Origin: Phycisphaerae bacterium RAS1
Lineage (GTDB): Bacteria > Planctomycetota > Phycisphaerae > UBA1845 > Fen-1342
Length of the DNA stretch: 64,000 nt
Direction: 5' to 3'
Assembly: GCA_007859745.1 (NCBI GenBank)
Contig: SMLU01000001.1
Span: 2,542,001-2,606,000 of the forward strand
Of this stretch, positions 51,164 to 59,131 are shown one piece after another; the stretch's first letter is position 1, and each line of letters begins with the position of its first letter. The notes under the pieces are model-generated. The model did not search any database and was not told the DNA's origin. It saw only the letters and a program-made list of their open reading frames with translations. The position numbers were made by a program, and so were the translations under genes.

Positions 51164-52413
51164 TCCCGATCCAGCCTCCGGGCCTTGCGCGTTGCGTTCG
51201 AACCGGCGCCTGCGGGGCGTTTGCGCTCGGGCTTCTCGCAGCGGCCATCGCCCGCGGCGGCTGGCCGACCGTCCAACTCACGCTTCTCGACGGGCGTCAA
51301 GTTGCAGGCACACTCTCGGCCGTGGCGCCACGGCTGGAGCTTGGCACCTCCAGTGGCGACATTTCGTTCGCGTGGGAACAGGTTCTGGCGCTTCAAAACC
51401 AGCAGCCGGACTCGTCCGCCGCGGTCGGGTCCGACGACGGGCTGGTGTTTGAGCTGTCCGACGGCTCCGTCTTTCGCGGCAGGATCATCAGCACGACCGA
51501 CAACGGCGTCGTCGTCGAGTTCGGCCGCGGGGCGACCTGTCGCCTTGATCCGACCATGTGCCGCGCGGTTCGCAACGACCGGGCGGCCGACGCGGCCCGT
51601 GCCAAGCTGGCCGACCTGCTGCGCGAGCGCCGCGAGCCGCAACCGGCCGAGGAGGCGCCTTCACCCGCGGAGGATGTGGCGGTCGTCGCCCGCAGGAGCG
51701 ACGTGTTGGTGCTTCACGGCGGCGTGCGACGACTCGAGCAGGACGGGATCCGTTTCACGTGGGAGGGTCAGGAAGTTCACCTGCCCTGGGGACGCGTGGC
51801 GGGGCTGCTGCTGGGGCGACCGTCGCCGCGCAGCGGGGCTTCGCTCGTCACGTTGCGCACGGCGGACCGCTTCGCCGGGCGTCCCGTCGGCGGCGACGAA
51901 GACGGCCTGACGCTCCAATCACCGATTTTCGAGCGCCTGACGCTGGCGTGGGCGGATATCGAGCGCATCGAATGCCGCAGCGAGCGGCTGGTGTACCTGT
52001 CCGATCTGGCGCCGCGGCGCTACGACTTTGAGCCGCTCTTCGGCAAGGTCTGGCCGATCGGCGTCGATCGCTCGCTTTTCGGCGGACCGCTGTCGCTCGG
52101 CGGCAAGCCCCATTTGAAGGGAATAGCACTGCACAGCCGCTGCGAAGTCGCGTATCTCCTGGGCGGAAAATTCGATCAGTTCGCGGCGACGGTCGGCATC
52201 TGCGACGACGCCGGCCGACGCGGGGCGGCGCGGCTCATTTTCGTCGGCGACGGTCGCGTGCTATGGGAAGGCGACGTCGGCGGCGGTCAGCCCCCGCGGG
52301 AGATCACGGTGGACCTGCTGGACGTGCGCGAGCTGATGATTCGCGTTGACTACGGCGCTGATCTGGACCTGGCCGATCACGTGTGCATGGCACAGGCGCG
52401 GCTGATTCGATGA
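51160..52413 (+). CDS. Exported protein with C-terminal NPCBM carbohydrate-binding domain
   Basis: The GTG start at 51160 overlaps the previous stop; 417 residues. An N-terminal hydrophobic stretch (GACGAFALGLLAAAIARGG) should direct export. Two or three short beta modules of similar type follow (VQLTLLDGRQVAGTLSAVAP, then DGSVFRGRIISTTDNGVVVE). From about residue 310 comes an NPCBM/NEW2-type domain (LKGIALHSRCEVAYLLGGKF, then FAATVGICDDAGRRGAARLI). NPCBM domains bind glycans and usually accompany glycosidases; here the neighbours are proteases. The ATGA overlap links it to the first HtrA-like gene. Confidence 0.8.
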   Translation: MIPIQPPGLARCVRTGACGAFALGLLAAAIARGGWPTVQLTLLDGRQVAGTLSAVAPRLELGTSSGDISFAWEQVLALQNQQPDSSAAVGSDDGLVFELSDGSVFRGRIISTTDNGVVVEFGRGATCRLDPTMCRAVRNDRAADAARAKLADLLRERREPQPAEEAPSPAEDVAVVARRSDVLVLHGGVRRLEQDGIRFTWEGQEVHLPWGRVAGLLLGRPSPRSGASLVTLRTADRFAGRPVGGDEDGLTLQSPIFERLTLAWADIERIECRSERLVYLSDLAPRRYDFEPLFGKVWPIGVDRSLFGGPLSLGGKPHLKGIALHSRCEVAYLLGGKFDQFAATVGICDDAGRRGAARLIFVGDGRVLWEGDVGGGQPPREITVDLLDVRELMIRVDYGADLDLADHVCMAQARLIR

Positions 52414-53999
52414 TGGTGCGGCTACCAGTCCTGGGCACGATCGCCGGCCGGCTTGCAGTGATGCTGGCGACGCCGCTCCTGCCATCAATGGCCGCGGCCG
52501 ACGACGTTCCGCTTTCCGATATCCGCGCCGCCGAGCAGCGGCGCGTCGACGTGCTGCAAACCGCCTCGCGATCCGTCGTCTGCATCTTCGCGGATAAGAG
52601 TCGTCGCGGCGGCGGCAGCGGCGTCATCATCGACCCCGCCGGTTTCGGCCTGACGAATTTCCACGTCGTTTCCGAGATGCTCGAAACCCGCCGCGGCTTC
52701 GGCGGGTTGGACGACGGGAACCTCTATCCGCTGCGCGTGCTGGGCGTCGACCCCGGCGGCGACGTGGCGATGTTCAAGCTCGACGGACGCGAGCGCTTCG
52801 ACGCCGCGCCGCTCGCGGACGCCGATGCGCTCGTGCTGGGCCAGTGGGTGGCCGCTATTGGCAATCCGTTTCTGCTGGCCGAGGACTACTCGCCGACGAT
52901 CACGCTGGGCATCGTCAGCGGCCTGCATCGCTACCAGGAGGGGGAAAACAACCTGCTGGAATACGCCGACTGCATTCAGGTGTCGACCTCGATCAACCCG
53001 GGCAACTCGGGCGGGCCGCTGTTCGACATGCAGGGTCGCGTGGTCGGGATCAACGGCCGCGGGTCGTTCGAGGAGCGCGGCCGCGTCAACGTCGGCCTGG
53101 GCTACGCCATCACGATCAACCAGATTCGCCGCTTTATTCCGGGATTGCGGGCCGGGCTGCTCGTCGAGCACGGGACGCTGGGCGCGACCGTGCGGCGGGC
53201 CGGCAGCGAGCTGATCTTTGACGCGGTGCAGCAACTTTCACCCGCGGACAAGGCCGGGGTCGAGCTGGGCGACCTGCTGCTGGCGGTGAACGACCGCCCG
53301 ATGCGCACCGCGAACGACTTCAATAACGCGATCGCGGTGCTGCCGGCGAATTGGCCGGTTCGGCTGAAGGTGCGGCGCGAGCAGCGCGAGATCGAGGTGG
53401 CGGCGCGGCTGGAGCGCCTGCCGGCATCGCTGGGCGCACCATTTGTGCCTGATCGGAGTCTGGCGCTCGCGGAAATTCGGCGGTACATGCCGCCGTGCAA
53501 GGGGTTCGAACCGAACGCGGAGATCGAAATCGAAATCGAGACGGCGAACGAGCTTGCGCGATCCTCGCAGACCGTCGTGCTGCCGCCGCCCAGCGCAACG
53601 CAGCCGGCGGCGCTGACGGCTGAATCGGAGTACCTGGTGGAATGGCAGGCGGTGATCGGGCCGCTCGTCCGGGCGACCCCGCTGGACACCGCGTGGAATC
53701 TCATTGGCGCCGATGAGTTGGAGGGGTTCGTCGTCGTCGTGATCGAGCAGACCACGCCGAGCGGCCGGGCAGTTCGCTGGCATTTCGAGGCGGACAGCGG
53801 CCGCCTGCGGAGCGTAACCGTCGGCGGCGCCGTCATTCCCGGCGAGCGAACCTGGTCGACGGCCCATGACGCGCCGGATGCAGCTGCCTGCCTCCCGTCG
53901 AACTGGGTCCGCGAAGGCGACGGCTCGACGCGGAGCGTAAGCATCAAGCGAATCGGCCCGCGTCAGGCGGCGTCGCAACCGGCGGAGGTCGATCGATGA
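52410..53999 (+). CDS. HtrA/DegP-like serine protease with PDZ domain (catalytic triad intact)
   Basis: The ATG at 52410 overlaps the previous stop; 529 residues with a signal peptide (LAVMLATPLLPSMAAA). The trypsin-like domain has H85 (LTNFHVVSEM), D118 (DPGGDVAMFKL) and S200 (INPGNSGGPLFD), a complete triad. A PDZ-like domain follows (LSPADKAGVELGDLLLAVND, about 275-345). A further beta-rich C-terminal region of about 170 residues matches no domain I recognise. The likely role is periplasmic protein quality control. It is coupled by a 4-base overlap to a paralogue that has lost the triad. Confidence 0.92.
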   Translation: MMVRLPVLGTIAGRLAVMLATPLLPSMAAADDVPLSDIRAAEQRRVDVLQTASRSVVCIFADKSRRGGGSGVIIDPAGFGLTNFHVVSEMLETRRGFGGLDDGNLYPLRVLGVDPGGDVAMFKLDGRERFDAAPLADADALVLGQWVAAIGNPFLLAEDYSPTITLGIVSGLHRYQEGENNLLEYADCIQVSTSINPGNSGGPLFDMQGRVVGINGRGSFEERGRVNVGLGYAITINQIRRFIPGLRAGLLVEHGTLGATVRRAGSELIFDAVQQLSPADKAGVELGDLLLAVNDRPMRTANDFNNAIAVLPANWPVRLKVRREQREIEVAARLERLPASLGAPFVPDRSLALAEIRRYMPPCKGFEPNAEIEIEIETANELARSSQTVVLPPPSATQPAALTAESEYLVEWQAVIGPLVRATPLDTAWNLIGADELEGFVVVVIEQTTPSGRAVRWHFEADSGRLRSVTVGGAVIPGERTWSTAHDAPDAAACLPSNWVREGDGSTRSVSIKRIGPRQAASQPAEVDR

Positions 54000-54988
54000 T
54001 CGCGCTGGCGGTGATGCTCTTGCTGGGCGCGGCGGCGGCGTGCGCGGATCAACCCGCTTCCCCGTTTGCCGGCGCCATCGACGCCGCGCAAGCTCGCGTC
54101 GTCAAACTCTACGGTGGCGCGATCGGCCGCGAACAGGGCTACGGCTCGGGCGTGCTGGTTTCGGCGGACGGGAAGATCGTGACGGCGCTTTCATCGCTGC
54201 TCGAAGGCCGCAGCATCCGGGCGGTGCTGGCTGACGGCCGAGTGCTGACGGCCCGCGTCACGGCCCGCGACGAGCATCGCCAGCTCGCCATTCTCCAGGT
54301 GGAATCGGCGAACCTGCCCTATTTTGAGCTGGGATCGAGCGAGCATCTCGAGCCGGGGGATTGGGTCCTGAGCGCCGCGAACGCCTTCAAGGTGGCTGAC
54401 GGGCCGGAAGCTGTGTCGGTCTCGGTCGGCGTCCTGGCGGGGCGGGCACGGCTCGAGGCGCGGCGCCGCGCACAGGATTTCCCATACGACGGCCTGGTTC
54501 TGCTGACGGATGTCATAATCGCCACGCCCGGCAGCGCGGGCGGCGCGCTGGTGGACGCCGAGGGCCGGCTTGTCGGCGTGATCGGCAAGTCCGTCACCAG
54601 CAAGCTCACGAACACGTTCGCGAATTTCGCCATTCCGGTGGAAGAGGTCGCGGCCTTCGTCGCGCAGCCGGACGCGAAGCCGCAGGACGGAAGTGCGTCG
54701 CCTTCTCAGGCCGAATTTTCTGCGCTTCGGCTCGGACTGCGGCTCTTCAACGTCGGCTCGCGCCGCCCGCCGCCGTTCATCGAACGCGTGCGCCCCGGCT
54801 CGCCGGCCCAGGCTGCCGGCCTGCGCGCCGGCGACCTGGTGTTGTCTGTGAATGGCCGGACGACGGAGGCGTGCGCGGATGTTGAGGAGCTTTTGCGAAC
54901 CGCCCTGGCGGACAAACCGCTGACCATCGTCGTGAAGCGCGGCGAAAGCGTCCTGCCATTCGAATTGAAGCCGGCGGAGCGCCCGTAA
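53996..54988 (+). CDS. HtrA-like pseudoprotease with PDZ domain (triad lost), first copy
   Basis: The 330-residue protein keeps the HtrA fold: signal peptide, GYGSGVLVSADGKIVT, LPYFELGSSEHLEPGDWVLS, and a C-terminal PDZ (VRPGSPAQAAGLRAGDLVLS). At the catalytic places it has S66 (VTALSSLL where TNxHVV is expected), Q96 (RDEHRQLAIL where D is expected) and A181 (TPGSAGGALV where NPGNSGGPL is expected). All three triad residues are therefore replaced. It should bind but not cut substrates. It overlaps the active protease gene by four bases, which suggests a shared complex. The two genes on its sides encode an active and another inactive relative. Confidence 0.9.
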   Translation: MIALAVMLLLGAAAACADQPASPFAGAIDAAQARVVKLYGGAIGREQGYGSGVLVSADGKIVTALSSLLEGRSIRAVLADGRVLTARVTARDEHRQLAILQVESANLPYFELGSSEHLEPGDWVLSAANAFKVADGPEAVSVSVGVLAGRARLEARRRAQDFPYDGLVLLTDVIIATPGSAGGALVDAEGRLVGVIGKSVTSKLTNTFANFAIPVEEVAAFVAQPDAKPQDGSASPSQAEFSALRLGLRLFNVGSRRPPPFIERVRPGSPAQAAGLRAGDLVLSVNGRTTEACADVEELLRTALADKPLTIVVKRGESVLPFELKPAERP

Positions 54989-55009
54989 CGCCGGCGCTTC
55001 ATCGTTGAC

Positions 55010-55014
55010 GGAGG
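55010..55014 (+). promoter_or_regulatory. GGAGG ribosome-binding site for a TTG start
   Basis: GGAGG lies six bases before the TTG at 55021 and supports this rare start for the third HtrA-like gene; the signal peptide begins right after it. Confidence 0.75.
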
Positions 55015-55020
55015 ACCCGG

Positions 55021-56151
55021 TTGACACGATTCACACGCCGCCTGCCCGCCTTGATCGCGGCGGCGCTTCTGAGCGCGCTGCCGGCGGGCGCCCGCGCAGC
55101 GGCCGACGAAGCACTCGCCTTCCGCCACGCGCTGCAGTCGATGGCGCCGTCGATCGTCCGCATCGACACCGTCGGCGGCGCGCTGCCGGTCGCGTCCGAC
55201 GGCGGCGACCACGCGCCATCCGCCCCGGCGTTTCGCGTCGGCGACGGCCCCACCACGGGCGTGATCTGGTCGGAAGACGGCCTGATCATCACCAGCAGTT
55301 TCAATTTTCAGCGCGACCCGGCCGTGATTACGGTCACGCTCGCCGACGGGCGCCGCTACGTCGCCAAGCTGCTGGCGCGCGACAGCGTGGCGCGGCTCGC
55401 CCTTCTCCGCATCGACGCGAGCAACCTGGCGCCCGCCCGCCGCCGTGCGATCGCCGACGTCCGCCCGGCGCAGTGGATTCTCACCGCAGGCTTCGGCTAC
55501 GGCAGTTCGCAGCCGGCGATCTCCGTGGGCGTGGTCAGCGCTCTCAACCGGCTGAGCGGTCTGGCGGTTCAGCTCGACGCCAAGACTTCGCCCGCCAATT
55601 ACGGCGGGCCGGCGTTTGATATCGACGGTCAGTTGATCGGCATCTGCGTCCCGTCGGCGGGTCGCGACGAGGCCCAGAGCGCCGGAGTCGAGTGGTACGA
55701 CTCGGGCATCGGCTTCGCGGTCACCAACGATTACATCGAACAGCGCATCCCGCGGCTGGCGGGGGGCGCGGACATTCGCCGCGGCATGCTGGGCATCTCG
55801 TTTGAGGCGGATGATCCGGTCGTCGGCCAGGCGGCGGCGAGCGGTCCGGCGCGGCTTGCCGCCGGTTTGAAAATGGTCAGCATCGAGGGCGCCGCGGCAC
55901 AGGCGGCCGGTCTTCAGGAGGGCGACGTGCTGACCCATCTGGACGGCCAGCCCATCGCCCGCCTGCTGCAGTTGCGGCGAACCCTCGCGCGGAAGGCCGC
56001 CGGCGACGAAGTAACGCTGACGTTTCTTCGCGACGAAAGTTCACAGTCCGTCCGCGTTCGGCTGATGACGCCCGAAGAACTTCAGCCGCCGGAATCGCAG
56101 CCCGCCACCGCCGCCGCGTCGCAGCCCGCCGATGCCGACGGTCGTCCCTGA
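55021..56151 (+). CDS. HtrA-like pseudoprotease with PDZ domain (triad lost), second copy
   Basis: The TTG start at 55021 follows GGAGG at the right distance; 376 residues with a signal peptide (LIAAALLSALPAGARAA). The trypsin-like fold is recognisable (GVIWSEDGLIITSSF, then AISVGVVSALNRLSG, then GIGFAVTNDYIEQRIPRL), followed by a PDZ (IEGAAAQAAGLQEGDVLTHL). The triad is replaced by F94 (TSSFNF for TNxHV), R125 (DSVARLALL for DxxxDLALL) and Y194 (SPANYGGPAF for NPGNSGGPL). The replacements differ from those in the first pseudoprotease, so the two were inactivated separately or diverged long ago. It ends in a Gln/Pro/Ala tail and is the last gene of the block. Confidence 0.9.
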   Translation: MTRFTRRLPALIAAALLSALPAGARAAADEALAFRHALQSMAPSIVRIDTVGGALPVASDGGDHAPSAPAFRVGDGPTTGVIWSEDGLIITSSFNFQRDPAVITVTLADGRRYVAKLLARDSVARLALLRIDASNLAPARRRAIADVRPAQWILTAGFGYGSSQPAISVGVVSALNRLSGLAVQLDAKTSPANYGGPAFDIDGQLIGICVPSAGRDEAQSAGVEWYDSGIGFAVTNDYIEQRIPRLAGGADIRRGMLGISFEADDPVVGQAAASGPARLAAGLKMVSIEGAAAQAAGLQEGDVLTHLDGQPIARLLQLRRTLARKAAGDEVTLTFLRDESSQSVRVRLMTPEELQPPESQPATAAASQPADADGRP

Positions 56152-56208
56152 GCGCCGGTCGAACGCACGCGGGTGCATCCGATAGAGGTCGCGGTTGGCT
56201 GCGTCTTT

Positions 56209-56306
56209 CCGAACCCGCCGCGCCAAAGCGGCGGGTCGACGATCGCTGGCGATCGGCGCCCCACAGGCCGCGGACGTCACCCCGCCGCTTGGCGCGGCGG
56301 GTTCGG
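56209..56306. repeat. Paired palindromic repeat (CCGAACCCGCCGCGCC family)
   Basis: A left arm and an inverted right arm of about 25 bases enclose about 45 bases that also match, in reverse orientation, the unit at 61474-61570 (shared GTGACGTCCGCGG and GGCGCCGATCGC). The following ACGGATCGCCACC is shared with that unit's flank too. It lies after the end of the HtrA block and may serve as transcription end or RNA-stability element. Confidence 0.85.
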
Positions 56307-56397
56307 ACGGATCGCCACCTGAGACCGGACGCACCCATTGCACGCGGCCGCTCGCGCAAGCAAGGCCACGCCCGATCCCGCCCGGTATACTTCCTGC

Positions 56398-56943
56398 ATG
56401 CAGACGCCGCGCAGCGAGGACGCACCGGCCGGCGAGCCGACGAACGGCGGCGGCTCGGCCGGACGAGATGCCGCGGGTCCGCCGCGGGACTCTGCGGCGG
56501 CGGCGGTGGGCGGCGGCCTGTTCTGGGGCGCGCTGCACGTGGCGCGCGCCATCGGGCGCAGCGTCCTGCGGGCGGCGGCCGGCGGCGAGGATGAGCCGTC
56601 CGCTGCGCCGCCGCGCGAGTCGCCGACGGACGTCGCGGCGCCGCCGGCGGCGGCGCAGCGCGTCTCGCTGCTTCAGAACGTGACCGATCGGCTTCGCGGG
56701 GCGGCCGATTCCTACCTCGCGGCGAAGATGGATGAGATCGAGGCGCGCGTCGACGCCAAGCTGGACGAGATCGAGAGCCGCATCGATCGCAAGATCGCCG
56801 AGCTGCACGAGCAACTGGTCGAGATGCGCGACCGCGAGCTGCGCCATCGCCTGCGGTTGCTGAAGCTGACGCTCGCATTCACCGCGCTTGTAGCGCTTCT
56901 GTCGCTGGGGTATAAGTGGATTTTGAAGTACTGGATTTCCTGA
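56398..56943 (+). CDS. Small membrane protein with coiled coil and C-terminal helix
   Basis: From the ATG at 56398 the product has 181 residues. A Gly/Ala/Pro-rich first half has a hydrophobic stretch (AVGGGLFWGALHVARAIG). A charged heptad region (KMDEIEARVDAKLDEIESRI, then ELHEQLVEMRDRELRHRLRL) leads to one membrane helix (LTLAFTALVALLSLGYKWIL) close to the C terminus. The topology is like that of small tail-anchored scaffolds. The family is not recognised. The next gene begins 36 bases downstream on the same strand. The ribosome-binding site is weak. Confidence 0.65.
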   Translation: MQTPRSEDAPAGEPTNGGGSAGRDAAGPPRDSAAAAVGGGLFWGALHVARAIGRSVLRAAAGGEDEPSAAPPRESPTDVAAPPAAAQRVSLLQNVTDRLRGAADSYLAAKMDEIEARVDAKLDEIESRIDRKIAELHEQLVEMRDRELRHRLRLLKLTLAFTALVALLSLGYKWILKYWIS

Positions 56944-56979
56944 GCTCCCTTTCGCCGGGGCTTTCGACGGATCAAGACC

Positions 56980-57429
56980 ATGCAGCGCCCGCACCTGGAC
57001 GGCGACGCCAAGACCATTGTGAAGCTCGCCGATGAAATCGCCCGCGAGTATGAGCTGGATTACGTCGGCACCGAACACGTGCTCTTGGCGATTCTGCGGC
57101 ACGGCAGCGGGCTGGGCGCGCGGGTTTTGGCGCAGTTCAAGATCGACGAAGCCGGCGCCCGCCAGGAAGTGGACGAGCTGCTGAAGCGTTCGCTCGACGA
57201 CACCTGGGTCTTCGGCCGCCTCCCGGGCTCGCCGCACTTCCGCAACGTCATCGAGCGCGCCATCGACGAGTCGGCCCAGTTGGAAAGCAGCGAGATTCGC
57301 AGCGAGCATCTGCTGCTGGCGCTGCTCCGCGAGAAAGACAGCACCGCCCAGCTCGTGCTCGAAAAGCTGGGGGTCACGCTGAAGAAAGCCCGCGAGGAAG
57401 TGCTGCGGCAGCTTGGGGCGAAGAGGTAG
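56980..57429 (+). CDS. Stand-alone Clp N-terminal (ClpC-N) domain protein
   Basis: The 149-residue protein consists of two Clp N repeats: AREYELDYVGTEHVLLAILR, then SSEIRSEHLLLALLREKDST. The Clp N domain of ClpC/ClpA normally precedes two AAA+ modules and binds substrates or adaptors such as MecA. Here it stands alone, without the ATPase. It may therefore serve as a soluble adaptor or competitor for an AAA+ unfoldase encoded elsewhere. The start is the ATG after GACC at 56980; no strong ribosome-binding site is visible. Confidence 0.87.
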   Translation: MQRPHLDGDAKTIVKLADEIAREYELDYVGTEHVLLAILRHGSGLGARVLAQFKIDEAGARQEVDELLKRSLDDTWVFGRLPGSPHFRNVIERAIDESAQLESSEIRSEHLLLALLREKDSTAQLVLEKLGVTLKKAREEVLRQLGAKR

Positions 57430-57686
57430 CGTCGCGGTAGCGGGTCGCAAATGGGCGCCGCAAGTCTGAACCGGGCCGCGACCGTGGTGAGGGCGCGGTT
57501 CTGGGCGGTCGAGGGCGCGGTGTGGGGATGCCCCGATAGAAACGCCGTTTGGATGGTAGGCCGCCGCGTCAAATCCGAGCCCCAAGCGCAAGCGCGCGGG
57601 GGTTTGGACCGGACCGGGGCTGGATTTCAGAGGTACCGACGACGCGCGTCGTCTCCGCGGTGGAAGACCGGCCGGGGGCGGCCGGG

Positions 57687-58982
57687 CTACATCCTTGCTC
57701 CACCTGCCAGCAGCGCGATGAACGGGTTGATGTCCAGCACATCGATATTGCAGTCCCGGTTCACGTCCGCGTTCTGGATGTTGCACGACGGATAGGCCGC
57801 CATGTATCCCGAGGGGTCGCTCAGGGCGAACACGAACGCGTTAATGTCGAGAATGTCAATCGAGCCGTCGCAGTTCGCGTCGCCGTCGCGCCGCAGCGGC
57901 AGCCGGGCGAGCTGCCTTGCCGCCGCAAGCTGAGCCGAGCCGTTATCCGCGTACGTCGCCCGTTCGCCGGCGCCGAAGAATGTCCCATCCGAATCCAGGT
58001 CGAGCAGCACGACCACGATGTTGCCGCTGTTGTCGGTGATCAGGACGCGACCGTCGTCGAGGCTGACGACATCGACCGCGGTGAAGCTCGCCTCGGCGGT
58101 CGAGTAGGCCAGCACGACTTCGCCCGCGTCTTGCGCGTCGCCGTCGCCGTTGACGTCCGTCGCCCGCAGCAACTGGTCCACGCCGGTCGGGACGATCTGC
58201 AGCGTGTAATACGCGCGCGGCCGCACGGCGTCCGGCTCCAGAGCGAACCCCGGCGCCACCGTCACGCCCGATGCGTTCGTCGTGTTCACAAACACGGTGA
58301 ATTCGCCCGGATCATCGGCGCGGCCGTTGCTGTTGAGATCGATGAAGCGGTAGATGCCGGCCAATGACGTAGCCGAGTCGCGGAGATATCCGAATCCGGC
58401 GGCGTCGAAGACCAGCTCCTGCGGGCTGGCCGCGCCGTTGGGCGCGCCGAACGCGCCGACGCCAACGATCTCTGCGATCTCTCCTGGATCCTGGAAGTCG
58501 CCGTCGGCGGTCAGGTCGGTGAGGCGATAGACCGCGTCGTTTCCGGACGCGTTTCCGGAATTCACGATGTAGAGCCGGCCGGTCGCGTCAACCGCCGCCC
58601 CCGTGGGGAACGCGAAGTTCACGCCGGACGCGTTGCCGGCCTGCGCGGCGACCAGGCTCTCGCCCAGGTCGAGCGCGTCGCCGTCGCCGTTGTTGTCGAT
58701 GAGCGTGTAGACCGCCTGATTCAGTTGATCGCCCATGAGCACCAGGCCGTCGCAGCGGCTGGCCAGGCAGGTGGGGTTCATCGGCCCGAGCGTGCCGGCG
58801 GCGTTGCCGGCGTCGAAGAACGGGGCAATCTCGGCCGGATCGTCAATCAGTCCGTTGCCATCGACGTCGTACAGAATCCAGAGCCGGTCATTCGTCCGGT
58901 CATTCAGCACGAAGCGGTTTTGAGCAAGTGCGTCGAGCGCTGCAGCGCAGACGAGACAGAGAAACAGGATGCGCGGCGACAT
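57687..58982 (-). CDS. Exported repeat protein with C-terminal dockerin-like EF-hand motifs
   Basis: The 431-residue protein has a signal peptide (ILFLCLVCAAALDALAQ). The body alternates propeller-like strands with Asp-rich loops (YDVDGNGLIDDPAEIA, then IDNNGDGDALDLGES, then DLNSNGRADDPGEFT, then DVNGDGDAQDAGEVV), likely calcium-binding. The end carries two dockerin-type motifs (GDANCDGSIDILDINAFVFA and ADVNRDCNIDVLDINPFIAL) joined by a segment with SGYMAAYPSCNIQN. This tail is very common on secreted proteins of Phycisphaerae-like planctomycetes. Whether it binds a cohesin is unknown. The gene is isolated on the minus strand. Confidence 0.83.
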   Translation of the reverse strand: MSPRILFLCLVCAAALDALAQNRFVLNDRTNDRLWILYDVDGNGLIDDPAEIAPFFDAGNAAGTLGPMNPTCLASRCDGLVLMGDQLNQAVYTLIDNNGDGDALDLGESLVAAQAGNASGVNFAFPTGAAVDATGRLYIVNSGNASGNDAVYRLTDLTADGDFQDPGEIAEIVGVGAFGAPNGAASPQELVFDAAGFGYLRDSATSLAGIYRFIDLNSNGRADDPGEFTVFVNTTNASGVTVAPGFALEPDAVRPRAYYTLQIVPTGVDQLLRATDVNGDGDAQDAGEVVLAYSTAEASFTAVDVVSLDDGRVLITDNSGNIVVVLLDLDSDGTFFGAGERATYADNGSAQLAAARQLARLPLRRDGDANCDGSIDILDINAFVFALSDPSGYMAAYPSCNIQNADVNRDCNIDVLDINPFIALLAGGARM

Positions 58983-59068
58983 GGCAATCTCCGTTGCGAG
59001 TCCAGGATGCGCCCCGTAACCGTCGTTTCGATCCGAGCCGCGCGCGTCAGCAAGCGGTTCTTATGTCT

Positions 59069-59093
59069 CCGCTCCCTCACGGTCGCGGCTCGG
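59069..59093. repeat. Third copy of the 25-bp CCGAGCC...AGCGG repeat
   Basis: It matches, in inverse orientation, the repeat at 16209-16233. Partial CCGAGCC units flank it (59033 and 59104 regions). It lies in the gap between the dockerin-like gene and the YprB-type gene. Confidence 0.75.
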
Positions 59094-59131
59094 AAACACG
59101 TCACGGCTCGGAAAGAACTCCGGGTTAGCTT

